From assembly GCF_000171615.1 (NCBI RefSeq), contig NZ_ABFU01000018.3, positions 2,822 to 66,821 of the forward strand: a stretch of DNA of 64,000 nucleotides, written 5' to 3'. The stretch comes from Bacillus coahuilensis m4-4 (GTDB lineage Bacteria; Bacillota; Bacilli; Bacillales; Bacillaceae_K). A model generated the notes under the pieces. That model had not been told where the DNA came from. It searched no databases and saw nothing but the letters and a program-made list of their open reading frames with translations. Of this stretch, positions 28,017 to 36,721 are shown in pieces; position 1 is the first letter of the stretch, and each line of letters begins with the position of its first letter. The position numbers were made by a program, and so were the translations under genes.

Positions 28017-28436
28017 ATGTTTAATAAAATTTTATTGGCATCAGATGGATCAGAACATGCAATTGAAGCGGCTAGAAAAGCGGGTGAACTTGCTCAAAAA
28101 GGAAATAGACCATTTGTAACGATTGTGTATGTAGTAGACATTGAAACGAGCAAATCAGATGTTATTTCCTCTCACTCCTTAACAGAAGTACATATGATAC
28201 GGAATCAAAGAATGAAAGAAACGCAAGAAGTCCTAGAGAAAATGGATGTGTTATCAGAAATAATCGTGTTAAAGGGCAATCCAGGTGCAGAAATTGTCAA
28301 GAAAGCAAATAAAGAAGAATATGAAGTTGTTGTTATAGGGAGCAGAGGATTAAATGCTCTACAAGAAATGGTTCTAGGCAGTGTTAGCCACAGGGTGGCA
28401 AAAGGAGCGAACTGTCCTGTATTAATAGTGAAGTAA
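28017..28436 (+). CDS. Universal stress protein, UspA family
   Basis: ATG 28017 follows AGAGGTGAAC (a GTG at 28008 lies within this site). The 139-residue protein has the ATP-binding type USP signature: N-terminal Asp in ILLASDGSEHA and the C-terminal G-x2-G-x9-G-S/T loop (GSRGLNALQEMVLGSVSHRV) followed by NCPVLIVK. It is a small soluble nucleotide-binding protein. Its place next to the divergent SulP gene is common for such pairs, but no shared function is proven. Confidence 0.88.
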   Translation: MFNKILLASDGSEHAIEAARKAGELAQKGNRPFVTIVYVVDIETSKSDVISSHSLTEVHMIRNQRMKETQEVLEKMDVLSEIIVLKGNPGAEIVKKANKEEYEVVVIGSRGLNALQEMVLGSVSHRVAKGANCPVLIVK

Positions 28437-28578
28437 TATAGAAATAGGAGGTAAAGAAAAGACCTGAAGGGCATTCTGGTCTCTTCATTATTAAATTTTC
28501 GTTAAATCTTGTCTCGCTTTTGCCACAAAGTAGGATTATCTACTATAATCTCCATATGCTTAGTAAAAGGAGACGAAA

Positions 28579-29745
28579 ATGAATCGTTATGTAGAAATAT
28601 TTTTAGTGGCACTTCGTCTTGGATTCACATCATTTGGTGGGCCAGTTGCTCATCTTGGGTATTTCCGAGAAGAATACATTAACAGAAGAAAGTGGTTGGA
28701 TGAAAAAAGCTATGCCGATTTAATTGCTTTGTGTCAATTTCTACCAGGTCCTGCAAGTAGCCAGGTCGGAATTTCAATTGGGATGGTACGAGGTGGTATT
28801 TTAGGCGGATTCCTGGCTTGGTTAGGCTTTACAATGCCATCAGTCATTGCGCTTGTTGTTTTTGCACTTGTCGTAACAAATGTTGGTGGAGTTGATGCAG
28901 GGTGGATTCATGGCCTGAAGCTTGTAGCTGTAGCTGTTGTGACTCAAGCAATTTTAGGAATGGGGAAGAAATTAACTCCAGACCGCGAAAGAATCACGAT
29001 CGCTATTGTCGGAGCCGTTGCAACGTTAGCCTTTCCTACTGCATGGGGCCAAATCGGAATTATTTTGGCGGCTGCCATAATTGGTTATATTTTATACAGA
29101 AATGAAGAAAAAGAAGAAATGATTGTGTTACCCATTACATTTAGTAAGAAATTAGGAATTGCAGCATGGGTACTATTTTTTGGACTATTATTCTCTTTAC
29201 CCCTATTACGTAATGTATTTGATTCTGTAGCATTTGCCATTTTTGATATTTTTTATCGTGTAGGATCCCTTGTGTTTGGAGGAGGTCATGTTGTGCTTCC
29301 AATGCTAGAGCGTGAGCTTGTTCCCGCTGGATTCCTTTCGGAGGAAAGCTTTTTAGCTGGATATGGTGCAGCACAAGCTGTCCCAGGTCCGTTATTTACG
29401 TTATCAGGGTATATCGGTGCAGCAATTGGTAGTTGGCCACTTGCTCTTATTGCAGTAGCGGCCATTTTCTTGCCGTCTTTCTTGCTACTGATTGGTACTT
29501 TACCATTTTGGAATAGTATTAGGGAAATGAGCTTTGCCCAAGGTGCGTTAAAGGGAGTTAATGCAGTAGTAGTTGGGATCTTACTAGCCGCTTTGTATGA
29601 TCCTGTTTTTACGAGTGCAGTTCAAACACCTGCTGACTTTGCTGTCGTCGTTATAGCATTCGGTTTAGCACAATTTTGGAAGGTTCCTGCTTGGTTAATC
29701 GTAATAGGTACAGCAGTAGCTGGTGCTATTATATCCATTATATAA
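28579..29745 (+). CDS. chrA: Chromate transporter, two-domain ChrA type
   Basis: ATG 28579 follows AAAGGAGACG. The 388-residue protein contains two homologous chromate-transport halves: TSFGGPVAHLGYFREEYI with FLPGPASSQVGISIG in the first, and VFGGGHVVLPMLERELV with AVPGPLFTLSGYIGA in the second. It has about eleven hydrophobic helices. The CHR superfamily exports chromate, although many members have untested substrates. It is monocistronic with a terminator directly after the stop. Confidence 0.9.
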   Translation: MNRYVEIFLVALRLGFTSFGGPVAHLGYFREEYINRRKWLDEKSYADLIALCQFLPGPASSQVGISIGMVRGGILGGFLAWLGFTMPSVIALVVFALVVTNVGGVDAGWIHGLKLVAVAVVTQAILGMGKKLTPDRERITIAIVGAVATLAFPTAWGQIGIILAAAIIGYILYRNEEKEEMIVLPITFSKKLGIAAWVLFFGLLFSLPLLRNVFDSVAFAIFDIFYRVGSLVFGGGHVVLPMLERELVPAGFLSEESFLAGYGAAQAVPGPLFTLSGYIGAAIGSWPLALIAVAAIFLPSFLLLIGTLPFWNSIREMSFAQGALKGVNAVVVGILLAALYDPVFTSAVQTPADFAVVVIAFGLAQFWKVPAWLIVIGTAVAGAIISII

Positions 29746-29786
29746 TACAAAAAGGGCAGCTTATCCTACAGCTGCTCCTTTTTGTA
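29746..29786. terminator. Bidirectional terminator between chrA and the ykuP-like gene
   Basis: TACAAAAAGGGCAGCT (29746-29761) pairs with AGCTGCTCCTTTTTGTA (29770-29786) with one mismatch. It overlaps the last codons of the minus-strand flavodoxin gene. Confidence 0.75.
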
Positions 29787-30225
29787 TATGGTTCCATGCT
29801 TCATTTACAAAGTCTTCAATGCGTTTTTCATCGCTCTCATTTGGTGATAATTCTATTTTTAAAGACTTAGCTGCTAACACGCCACCACGGTTTTCGATTA
29901 ATTCTTCTAGCATGTCAACTGCCCCGCAAAAATGTGGATAAGAATGATCACCAGAACCAAACAGAGCAAAAGCCTTGGAGGATAAGTTTAACTCCTCAAG
30001 TTCTTCAACTAAATCTAAGCTCTCATCAGGATATTCGCCATCTCCCCATGTGTATAGTCCGAGGAATACCATATCATATTCCTGTAATTCAGTCGCTGAA
30101 TCCAAATCTACTATTTCTAACAAATCTGCTTGAATGGGATGACTCTTTAATTTTTCTAAAATGATATCAGCAATTGCCTCTGTATTTCCACTCATGCTTG
30201 CATATACGATTGCTACTGGTTTCAT
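29761..30225 (-). CDS. ykuP: Flavodoxin (YkuP-like)
   Basis: The 154-residue short-chain flavodoxin has the FMN phosphate loop YASMSGNTEAIAD at residues 9-21, the aromatic loop LYTWGDGEYPDE, and GSGDHSYPHFCGAVD. It is the third gene of the Fur-regulated operon ykuN-ykuO-ykuP, where flavodoxins replace ferredoxin as electron carriers under iron limitation (for example for fatty-acid desaturase or cytochrome P450 partners in B. subtilis). The start follows AGGAGTGATT. Confidence 0.9.
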   Translation of the reverse strand: MKPVAIVYASMSGNTEAIADIILEKLKSHPIQADLLEIVDLDSATELQEYDMVFLGLYTWGDGEYPDESLDLVEELEELNLSSKAFALFGSGDHSYPHFCGAVDMLEELIENRGGVLAAKSLKIELSPNESDEKRIEDFVNEAWNHIQKGAAVG

Positions 30226-30243
30226 AATAAATCACTCCTATAT

Positions 30244-31110
30244 TTAATGTAGTACAGTTGGGGTAGTAAGAGAGATTTTTTTTATTTCTCTTAGACCTGC
30301 TATATAAAGGCTATCTTTGTTTCCTGTCCCCCTAAAGCTATGACCTTTGACAAATTCAATTGGAACCATTTGATTAGGTTCTAATAGATAGATTCTTGAA
30401 TAACCTTGTTGATCCTGTGCCGAGGTAAGATATAGAGAGGACCCCACATGAAAACAATCTAATAAAGCCCTTTCTTTTATTGGGGGAAGAATCGTTTTTC
30501 TTTGGTTCGTCAAAAGATCAACCACTTCTACTGAACCAAGATTTTCTTCAAATCCTCCCGTTGTGAAATATAAAACCCCATCCTGATGAAAAATGGAGGA
30601 TATCATTCTATAAGGGAGTGAAGTTATTTTCTCCATTCGCTTAGAGAGCAAGTGATATCGCCAAACCCCACTCTCTTCGTGCATTTGTGTCCCAATGTAA
30701 ATCCATTCACCGACAAGTGATAGTGATCTGATGATAGGAGGGTGTTTGAATTTCTTGAAGGGAGAAATATAGTCCCAAGATGAACCATAGTTGTAAGAAA
30801 CAACGAGCTTACTTCCATTATGAGAAACAAGAATTCCATCGTCACTTCCATCAATGTCCCATAACCGCTGAGGGGAAGGAAATGTTGTCTTGGTCCATAA
30901 CTGGTTTCGTAAATCTAAGCGAACGATTGTCCCTGCTTCACCCACACCATACAAATACGCGCCTTTTTGAATGAATTTATAAATATCAACCGAAAGAGAA
31001 AGACTTTGTTTGAGTTCATTGCCTTCCATTACATAAATCCCTTTCTTCTTACATGAAACGAAGAGAGATTGCCCATGTTGAATAATGCTTGTAGCAGCAT
31101 TAAGATGCAT
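30244..31110 (-). CDS. ykuO: YkuO-like protein of the flavodoxin operon
   Basis: The start at ATG 31110 overlaps the end of ykuN by 11 bases and is preceded by GGAG; an earlier in-frame start at 31179 would overlap far more and is rejected. The product of 288 residues has no signal peptide. Its repeating beta-rich pattern with an Asp-box-like SYNYGSSW segment and LYGVGEAGTIVRL, WIYIGTQ, VLYFTTGG and SLYIAGL strands suggests a beta-propeller. Order and overlap match B. subtilis ykuNOP, whose middle gene has no established function. Iron-limitation expression is inferred from the Fur box upstream of ykuN. Confidence 0.75.
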   Translation of the reverse strand: MHLNAATSIIQHGQSLFVSCKKKGIYVMEGNELKQSLSLSVDIYKFIQKGAYLYGVGEAGTIVRLDLRNQLWTKTTFPSPQRLWDIDGSDDGILVSHNGSKLVVSYNYGSSWDYISPFKKFKHPPIIRSLSLVGEWIYIGTQMHEESGVWRYHLLSKRMEKITSLPYRMISSIFHQDGVLYFTTGGFEENLGSVEVVDLLTNQRKTILPPIKERALLDCFHVGSSLYLTSAQDQQGYSRIYLLEPNQMVPIEFVKGHSFRGTGNKDSLYIAGLREIKKISLTTPTVLH

Positions 31111-31561
31111 GGCGATTCTCCGAGCGCCATTGCAAAATCGATTCAATATACTCCGTGCATTCTTGCTCTTGATTTTCATCCATAGGGTTTCCTTCGATTT
31201 TTAACAGAGTAGGAAACACTTCAGCTTTTTGAGCAGCGAATTTATTGGCCAGTAGGTCAACTGCAGCACAAAATTTAGGGTACGAACGATCACCTGATCC
31301 GAAGCAGCCAACAATCTTTCCTTCATACATTACATCCTGTAATTCCTCATAGAAATCCTCTACTTCATAAGGAAGATCACCGTCACCCCATGTGTAGGCA
31401 CCAATGAAAATTAAGTCATATTCTAACAAACTAACCGCATCTACTGTATCTAGTTCTTCCTTATGTACTTCATACCCATTTCTTTCTAAGGATTTATATA
31501 AAATAGAGGCAATATCTTCTGTATTCCCAGACATACTTGCATAACCGATAAATGCTTTCAC
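31100..31561 (-). CDS. ykuN: Flavodoxin (YkuN-like)
   Basis: The 153-residue flavodoxin has FMN loop GYASMSGNTEDIAS at residues 5-18, AYTWGDGDLPYEVED, and GSGDRSYPKFCAAVD. It is the first gene of the operon and is expressed from a promoter overlapped by a Fur box. It shares the architecture of the third gene but the two are clearly diverged paralogues, as in B. subtilis. The ribosome binding site is AGTGAGGGATATGAG. Confidence 0.9.
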   Translation of the reverse strand: MKAFIGYASMSGNTEDIASILYKSLERNGYEVHKEELDTVDAVSLLEYDLIFIGAYTWGDGDLPYEVEDFYEELQDVMYEGKIVGCFGSGDRSYPKFCAAVDLLANKFAAQKAEVFPTLLKIEGNPMDENQEQECTEYIESILQWRSENRHAS

Positions 31562-31600
31562 TCATATCCCTCACTTTAGTTGAGAATTACTTTCAATAAC

Positions 31601-31630
31601 AATATAATTGAAAATGATTATCATTGTCAA
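31601..31630 (-). promoter_or_regulatory. Promoter with overlapping Fur box for ykuNOP
   Basis: The minus strand carries TTGACA (31625-31630), an 18-base spacer and TATATT (31601-31606). TGAAAATGATTATCATTGTCA (31609-31629) is a close match to the Fur 7-1-7 palindrome TGATAATNATTATCA and covers the -35 element and spacer, so iron repression is expected. Confidence 0.85.
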
Positions 31631-31639
31631 CATAAAGCT

Positions 31640-32160
31640 GGTACTATCAAAATTTTGGAGATGAATGGTGTTTAATCCTTATTAATTTTGAAAGGAGCTA
31701 GAGGCACAAGGCTACAAGAGAAGCCAACTTTTAGAGATCATTTGAATTAATTAGTAGAGCCAAAAAAAAGAAGCACCCAGTTATACTAAGTAGTTCCGTT
31801 CAGAGGTAGAACAATGGAAATAGCAAGCCTTTTAGCAAGCGAATTCACATATAAATCGTGTGTATATTTATTGATATCACAAGGGTTTTAATGGTTTAAC
31901 GTTGAAAATAGCAACGGTTTTGGTATAGGAATTAGCAACTGGACAACAGCTATTGTTCGCAAGCTAAAATGATGGTGAAACCATGGTCAAAACCAATGTT
32001 ATTTTGTATAGTTAATTGTAAGATTTTTGTAGGAGTAAAAGGCTTAATGCTAAACTATATATGTAGAGTTTGTGAAGGGATGTACTTAAACTAACGGGGC
32101 AGTTATCTTTAATAAGGATTATGGATTTATATAGTAAAATTTATATAAAGGAGTGGGTTA
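31640..32160. other. Intergenic stretch without supported gene
   Basis: About 500 bases between the ykuN promoter and the small membrane-protein gene. Stops occur in all frames; a repeated AATAGCAA/ATAGCAAG motif is visible around 31815-31910. No RNA family or gene is recognised. Confidence 0.35.
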
Positions 32161-32161
32161 T

Positions 32162-32488
32162 ATGAGTGAGATAGATATAGCGATGACTATATATATTATA
32201 TTTATGATTGTAGCGACTTTAATAAGTTTTAAATATGGTTCTACTATGATTAAAAAAACGGGATTGTTTCTACCGCAAGCCTTAATTGCAGGAACTATAA
32301 ACTTGGCATTAGGTGTATTTGCAATAATAGGATGGTTCTTCTTCGCTTGGGGTGTAAATGAATTTCTATTCTTTGGAGGATTAGTTTTAGGTATAGGATT
32401 ATTAGTTGTAGGCGAAGCCGTTTTGCTTTCAACGTTATTTTTGAAACGAAAGATATGGATACAAATTTACAATGAAACCTTTAATTAA
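32162..32488 (+). CDS. Small integral membrane protein
   Basis: ATG 32162 follows AAAGGAGTGGG. The 108-residue protein has three hydrophobic helices: IAMTIYIIFMIVATLISFKY, ALIAGTINLALGVFAIIGWFFFAWGV, and FFGGLVLGIGLLVVGEAVLLSTLF. The loops carry few charges. I do not recognise a characterised family. It is flanked by a long leader region and a terminator, so it is monocistronic. Confidence 0.6.
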   Translation: MSEIDIAMTIYIIFMIVATLISFKYGSTMIKKTGLFLPQALIAGTINLALGVFAIIGWFFFAWGVNEFLFFGGLVLGIGLLVVGEAVLLSTLFLKRKIWIQIYNETFN

Positions 32489-32548
32489 AAGAACAGTGAT
32501 ACTTCACTAACGGGTGCTTTAGTTGAACAGTAAGTCAATAAAACATTA

Positions 32549-32584
32549 AAAACGCAAAGGAACATAAACCTCTGCGTTTTCTTG
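32549..32584 (+). terminator. Terminator downstream of the small membrane-protein gene
   Basis: AAAACGCAAAGG (32549-32560) pairs with CCTCTGCGTTTT (32569-32580) with one mismatch, ending in a short U-tract. Confidence 0.7.
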
Positions 32585-32622
32585 TGCGATTTTGATGTCC
32601 AAAGTTATGCGATTTACCTTGT

Positions 32623-32666
32623 TATTTCGGTTGTGAATAGGCGTTTTCTACTTCACAACCGAAATA
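32623..32666. repeat. Perfect 15-bp inverted repeat without U-tract
   Basis: TATTTCGGTTGTGAA (32623-32637) and TTCACAACCGAAATA (32652-32666) are exact complements around a 14-base loop. Neither strand has a T run after the stem, so it is not a standard intrinsic terminator; it lies just after the aldo/keto reductase gene. Confidence 0.8.
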
Positions 32667-32708
32667 CTTACAGTTATACTAGATCCTCTAAAAATAAAGA
32701 AAGTAGGT

Positions 32709-33611
32709 TTATGGTACCTCATGCCCCATGCTAGCATGTAAAATTTCAAACCACTGATCATGATTTAAAGAAAGGTCTAATGAACGAATGGCTGATTGAA
32801 TTCTATTTGTTTTACCTGATCCAACGATTGGCATAATGTTTGCAGGATGTTGAAGTAGCCAAGCATACATCACTTCATCAATTCCCTTTGCCCCAATTTC
32901 TGCTCCTACTTTTTCAAGCGCAGAACGTAGACGAACAGATTTCTCGTCATCTCCAGTGAATATATTCCCTCCTGAAAGCGGGCTCCAAGCCATTGTTCCT
33001 AAACGTTTTTCAAGGTTTAGATTCAATGTTCCGTCTTCAAAGTTTTCTAAGTGATAAGCAGAAAGTTCAATTTGGTTCAAAATTAATGGAACATCTAAAT
33101 AGGATTCGAGCATTCTATATTGATGATCCTTGAAGTTAGAAACACCAAAATGACGCACTTTACCAGAAGCATGTAATTCATTAAATGCTTCTGCTACATC
33201 CACTGGATTCATAAACGGATCAGGGCGATGAATGAGTAATACATCAATATACTCGATTCCTAAACTCTTTAAAGAATTTTCAACTGATCGTAGAATGTGT
33301 TCTTTCGTTGTATTGTAATGATGCGTTTTGTGAGTTGGACGCTCATCAGAAGGGATGACAATTCCACATTTTGTTACGATTTCCATCTTTTCACGAAGTT
33401 CTGGTTTTAGCTTTAAAGCTTCTCCAAAAAGTCCTTCGCATGTGTAACCACCATATAAATCTGCGTGATCAAATGTTGTGATTCCGTTTTCAAGACAGAA
33501 TTCAATTAATTCTACTGTTTGTTCTGATGAGTAATTCCAGTCAGCTAGTCTCCATAATCCGTGTACAATTCTTGAAAAGGATAGATCTTCAGTTAGTTGG
33601 ATGCGTTGCAT
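32709..33611 (-). CDS. Aldo/keto reductase
   Basis: The 300-residue protein starts at ATG 33611 after AAGGAGGCT. It is a TIM-barrel AKR of the YdhF/YcsN subgroup: catalytic Asp and Tyr in TFDHADLYGGY, Lys in IVTKCGI, and His in VLLIHRPDPFM. The NADP-binding C-terminal region reads IMPIVGSGKTNRIQSA. Such enzymes reduce aldehydes and ketones with NADPH; the physiological substrate is not inferable. It is monocistronic. Confidence 0.88.
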   Translation of the reverse strand: MQRIQLTEDLSFSRIVHGLWRLADWNYSSEQTVELIEFCLENGITTFDHADLYGGYTCEGLFGEALKLKPELREKMEIVTKCGIVIPSDERPTHKTHHYNTTKEHILRSVENSLKSLGIEYIDVLLIHRPDPFMNPVDVAEAFNELHASGKVRHFGVSNFKDHQYRMLESYLDVPLILNQIELSAYHLENFEDGTLNLNLEKRLGTMAWSPLSGGNIFTGDDEKSVRLRSALEKVGAEIGAKGIDEVMYAWLLQHPANIMPIVGSGKTNRIQSAIRSLDLSLNHDQWFEILHASMGHEVP

Positions 33612-33756
33612 TGTATAGCCTCCTTAGTATGTATCGCACACTATTATACTCTTTTTTTCAACCCAAGAAAAAACATTCGCCCAAACTTTTTTGTTGAAAC
33701 TTTCAGAGGTTTCTGTCATAGTTAATCAATGAAAGCGCAATCGAATAGTTTAAAAT

Positions 33757-33842
33757 GTAGGGGAACCGGTGTTGCCGGGTGAGAAGATAGACGGAATCTA
33801 TTAACCCTTGAACCTGATCTGGCTTATACCAGCGTAGGAAAC
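33757..33842 (+). promoter_or_regulatory. TPP (THI-box) riboswitch
   Basis: The conserved blocks GGGGAACCGG, CCGGGTGAGAAGATAG, ACCCTTGAACCTGATCTGG and TTATACCAGCGTAGGAAAC appear in order. The T in ACCCTT-GAACC is one short of the usual form (ACCCTTT), in keeping with homopolymer undercalls elsewhere. Thiamine pyrophosphate binding should turn off the downstream thi operon. Confidence 0.93.
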
Positions 33843-33870
33843 ATTGACGAGTAATGATGAATGATGTTAT

Positions 33871-33905
33871 CACGCCTAGGTATGTAGCCTAGGCGTTTTT
33901 GTTTT
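33871..33905 (+). terminator. TPP riboswitch expression-platform terminator
   Basis: ACGCCTAGG pairs perfectly with CCTAGGCGT around TATGTAG, followed by TTTTTGTTTT. It sits between the aptamer and thiY. Confidence 0.9.
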
Positions 33906-33936
33906 ATATACAGTCATTTAGGGGGGAATACTACAC

Positions 33937-34919
33937 ATGAAGAAATTAGTAATCAGCATGTTCTTACTAGGTCTATTAGTGGGATGTAGCGGAGAAAAAG
34001 AAGAGTCTGCTAACAAGGATGTAACACAAGATGTGACAGTAGTTTTAGACTGGACACCGAATACAAATCATACAGGATTATATGTTGCTAAAGAGAAAGG
34101 GTTTTTGAAGAAGAGGGACTTAATGTTGACATTATAATGCCTGGGGAATCTGGAGCCGACCAGTTAGTAGCTTCAGGAAAGGCTGACTTTGGTGTAAGTT
34201 ATCAAGAAAGTGTTACACAGGCAAGAGTACAGGAAGTTCCGATCGTATCCATTGCTGCTGTCATACAACACAATACATCAGGTTTTGCCTCTCCAGTGGA
34301 TAAAAATATCCAATCACCAAAAGACTTTGAAGGAAAAGTGTATGGAGGGTGGGGAGCTCCTGTTGAGAAAGAAGTTATTACATCGTTAATGAATACTGAA
34401 GACGGAGATGTTGAACAAGTAGGATTTGTTAATATGGGAGACAGTGATTTCTTTACCGCTGTAGCTCGCGATATTGACTTTGCCTGGATTTATTATGGGT
34501 GGACTGGAGTAGAAGCTGAGCTAAGAGGGGAAGAGTTAAATATGATTTATTTAACAGATTACTCAGAGAAGCTAGATTACTACACTCCAGTATTAACAAC
34601 AAATGAGGATCATATTGAAAATGATTCAGAGCTTGTCAAAGCTTTTTTAGCTGCCGTTACTAAAGGATATGAATTTTCAATTGAAAATCCAAGTGAAGCA
34701 GCAGATATTTTAATAGAAGCTGAGCCAGACCTTGATGCTGAACTCGTTAAAGCATCACAAGAATGGTTAAAAGATAAATACAAGGATGATGCACAGCGTT
34801 GGGGAGAGCAAAAAGAATCAGTTTGGACGAATTATTCTGAGTGGATGGCCGAAAATGGATTATTAGAAGGCGATTTTAACGCAACTGAAGCATTTACCAA
34901 TGACTATTTGCCAAACTAA
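33937..34919 (+). CDS. thiY: Pyrimidine-precursor ABC transporter substrate-binding lipoprotein (frameshifted)
   Basis: ATG 33937 follows AGGGGGGAA. A lipobox is present ([10 protein letters not shown]), so the protein is surface anchored. The frame is broken at the T5 run 34102-34106; one added T restores [19 protein letters not shown] and about 327 residues. The fold is NMT1/THI5-like: [37 protein letters not shown], and [10 protein letters not shown], typical of ThiY, which binds formylaminopyrimidine or hydroxymethylpyrimidine derivatives. It lies under a TPP riboswitch with its permease and ATPase. Confidence 0.9.
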
Positions 34920-34929
34920 AGGAGATCAA

Positions 34930-35223
34930 ATGATGAGTACAGCATTATTAAGCATTCAAATTCTACCAAAAACAAAAGATGGAGAAGATGTCATTCCTTA
35001 TGTTGATGAAGCCATTGCAATCATTCATGAAAGTGGATTAAAATATGAGGTTCATCCTCTTGATACTACTGTTGAAGGAAATATGTCTGAGCTTTTACAA
35101 TTAGTAGAAAAAATGAATGAGCGAATGATTGAAATAGGTAGTAAGAATGTCATTTCACAAATGAAATTATTATACCAACCGTCTGGTATTCAACTCGAAA
35201 CGTTAACGGAGAAGTATAGATGA
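34930..35223 (+). CDS. Thiamine-binding MTH1187/YkoF-type protein
   Basis: ATG 34930 (or 34933) follows AAAGGAGATC. The product is about 97 residues with the MTH1187/DUF77 fold signature: STALLSIQILPKTKDGEDVI, YVDEAIAIIHESGLKYEVHP, and MSELLQLVEKMNERMIEIGS. Small proteins of this family bind thiamine or its pyrimidine part and are often next to HMP transport genes. It is inside the TPP-controlled operon between thiY and thiX, so a soluble binding or sensing role is likely. Its stop overlaps thiX by four bases. Confidence 0.82.
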   Translation: MMSTALLSIQILPKTKDGEDVIPYVDEAIAIIHESGLKYEVHPLDTTVEGNMSELLQLVEKMNERMIEIGSKNVISQMKLLYQPSGIQLETLTEKYR

Positions 35224-35978
35224 AACATGTAGCTAAAAAAAGTTGGAGACCTACTGTGGTTCTCCTTCTTTTATTCATTTTCTGGGAAATATCTACGGTC
35301 ATCTGGGATATACCTGCTTGGATGCTCCCTGCTCCGTCTAGTATTATTCAAGAATTTTTTTCCATATGGGATAGCTTTAAAGAGGATGTATGGTCGACTT
35401 CCTACTTAACGTTTATGGGATTTATTATTGGTTGTTCAATTGGCATTGTAACAAGTATTCTTCTTCACTTAGTTCCTTCATTGAGAGAAGCATTTTATCC
35501 TTTGTTAATACTATCTCAAAACATACCGATTATCGTTTTAGCTCCACTTCTTGTCATTTGGTTTGGATTTGGCCTACTTCCAAAAATAATTGTCATTACG
35601 TTAGTCTGTTTCTTTCCAGTTGCTGTTGCCACTCTAGACGGGCTTAGACAGACTCCGGATGAATATTTGCATTACATGAAAATGGCCGGGGCGACTAAAC
35701 GACAAATATTTTGGAAAGTAGAAGTTCCTTCGTCTTTGCCGTCTTTATTCTCTGGTTTAAAGATTTCTGCAACATACAGCGTGATGGGAGCCGTCATATC
35801 TGAATGGCTAGGAGCGAAAGCGGGAATCGGTGTATTTATGACTCTTGCCTCTTCTTCTTTTAGGACCGACCGGGTATTTGTCGCTATTTTTCTAATTATG
35901 ATACTGAGTATGGTATTTTTTAGCATCATCCTTTTTTTAGAGAAGCTATTTATAAAAGGGAAGGGGGAGCCCGTTTGA
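35220..35978 (+). CDS. thiX: ABC permease for thiamine pyrimidine precursor
   Basis: The 252-residue permease starts at ATG 35220 within an ATGA overlap. It has six or so membrane helices and the EAA-loop equivalent HYMKMAGATKRQIFWKVEVP, typical of BPD_transp_1 permeases of the SsuC/TauC/ThiX group. With thiY and thiZ it forms the uptake complex for formylaminopyrimidine or HMP, allowing salvage from degraded thiamine. Translation is coupled at both ends. Confidence 0.9.
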   Translation: MKHVAKKSWRPTVVLLLLFIFWEISTVIWDIPAWMLPAPSSIIQEFFSIWDSFKEDVWSTSYLTFMGFIIGCSIGIVTSILLHLVPSLREAFYPLLILSQNIPIIVLAPLLVIWFGFGLLPKIIVITLVCFFPVAVATLDGLRQTPDEYLHYMKMAGATKRQIFWKVEVPSSLPSLFSGLKISATYSVMGAVISEWLGAKAGIGVFMTLASSSFRTDRVFVAIFLIMILSMVFFSIILFLEKLFIKGKGEPV

Positions 35979-36721
35979 ATCACATCAAGATAGAAGAGAT
36001 CAGCAAATCGTTCGGAGAAACGGAGGTGCTACAAAATATTACGTTTGACATAAAAGACGGAGAGTTTGTCGTATTGCTGGGACCATCTGGAAGTGGGAAA
36101 AGTACATTATTTCAACTCATTGGCGGGTTGTTACAGCCTGATAGTGGAAGGATATTATTGAATGATCAAGACATCACAGGAACGAAAGGAAATATTTCGT
36201 ATATGCCTCAATCACCGTCCCTGTTACCTTGGAGAACCATTATGGAGAATGTTCTACTAGGTCAAGAGATAAAAGGAAAGAAAGATACGCAAGTAGCAAA
36301 AGATATGCTGGATAAGGCTGGACTAGAAGAGTTTAAAACATCCTATCCAAGTCAGTTATCAGGTGGTATGAAGCAGCGTGCGGCCTTTATTCGTGCTTTA
36401 CTTTCACCACAGCCTTTCATATGCTTAGACGAGCCCTTTTCTGCTCTAGATGAATTGACTCGTTATGAAATGCAAAGCTGGCTTCTTTCGATTTGGGAAG
36501 AAAATAAGCAATCCGTTTTGTTTGTCACTCATAATATTGAGGAAGCCATTTTTTTAGCGGATCGTATCATTATACTTAGTGAACGACCAGCAACCGTCCA
36601 AAAAGAATTTGATATTCCTTTTAAAAGACCAAAGAAAAAAAAGAAATGGATCCTTTCAGACGAGTTTTTATTTTGGAAAAGAAAAATCTATAAAGAGCTT
36701 GAAGGAGAGGAAGTCATCTAA
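35975..36721 (+). CDS. thiZ: ABC ATPase for thiamine pyrimidine precursor, TTG start
   Basis: The start is a TTG at 35975, overlapping the thiX stop (TTGA), after GGGAAGGGGGAG. The 248-residue ATPase has Walker A LLGPSGSGKSTLFQLIGG, Q-loop MPQSPSLLPW, signature LSGGMKQRAAFIRAL, Walker B FICLDEPFSALDEL, and H-loop VTHNIEEA. It is closest in style to nitrate/sulfonate/HMP-type ATPases and energises the ThiX permease. Confidence 0.9.
   Translation: MNHIKIEEISKSFGETEVLQNITFDIKDGEFVVLLGPSGSGKSTLFQLIGGLLQPDSGRILLNDQDITGTKGNISYMPQSPSLLPWRTIMENVLLGQEIKGKKDTQVAKDMLDKAGLEEFKTSYPSQLSGGMKQRAAFIRALLSPQPFICLDEPFSALDELTRYEMQSWLLSIWEENKQSVLFVTHNIEEAIFLADRIIILSERPATVQKEFDIPFKRPKKKKKWILSDEFLFWKRKIYKELEGEEVI

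Noticed and set aside
31110-31179. Longer start of the ykuO-like gene
   Set aside because: It would overlap ykuN by 80 bases without a ribosome binding site; the ATG at 31110 has one and gives the usual short overlap.
34137-34919. Short independent gene starting inside thiY
   Set aside because: One T added at 34102-34106 restores the full lipoprotein; the second part alone lacks a ribosome binding site.
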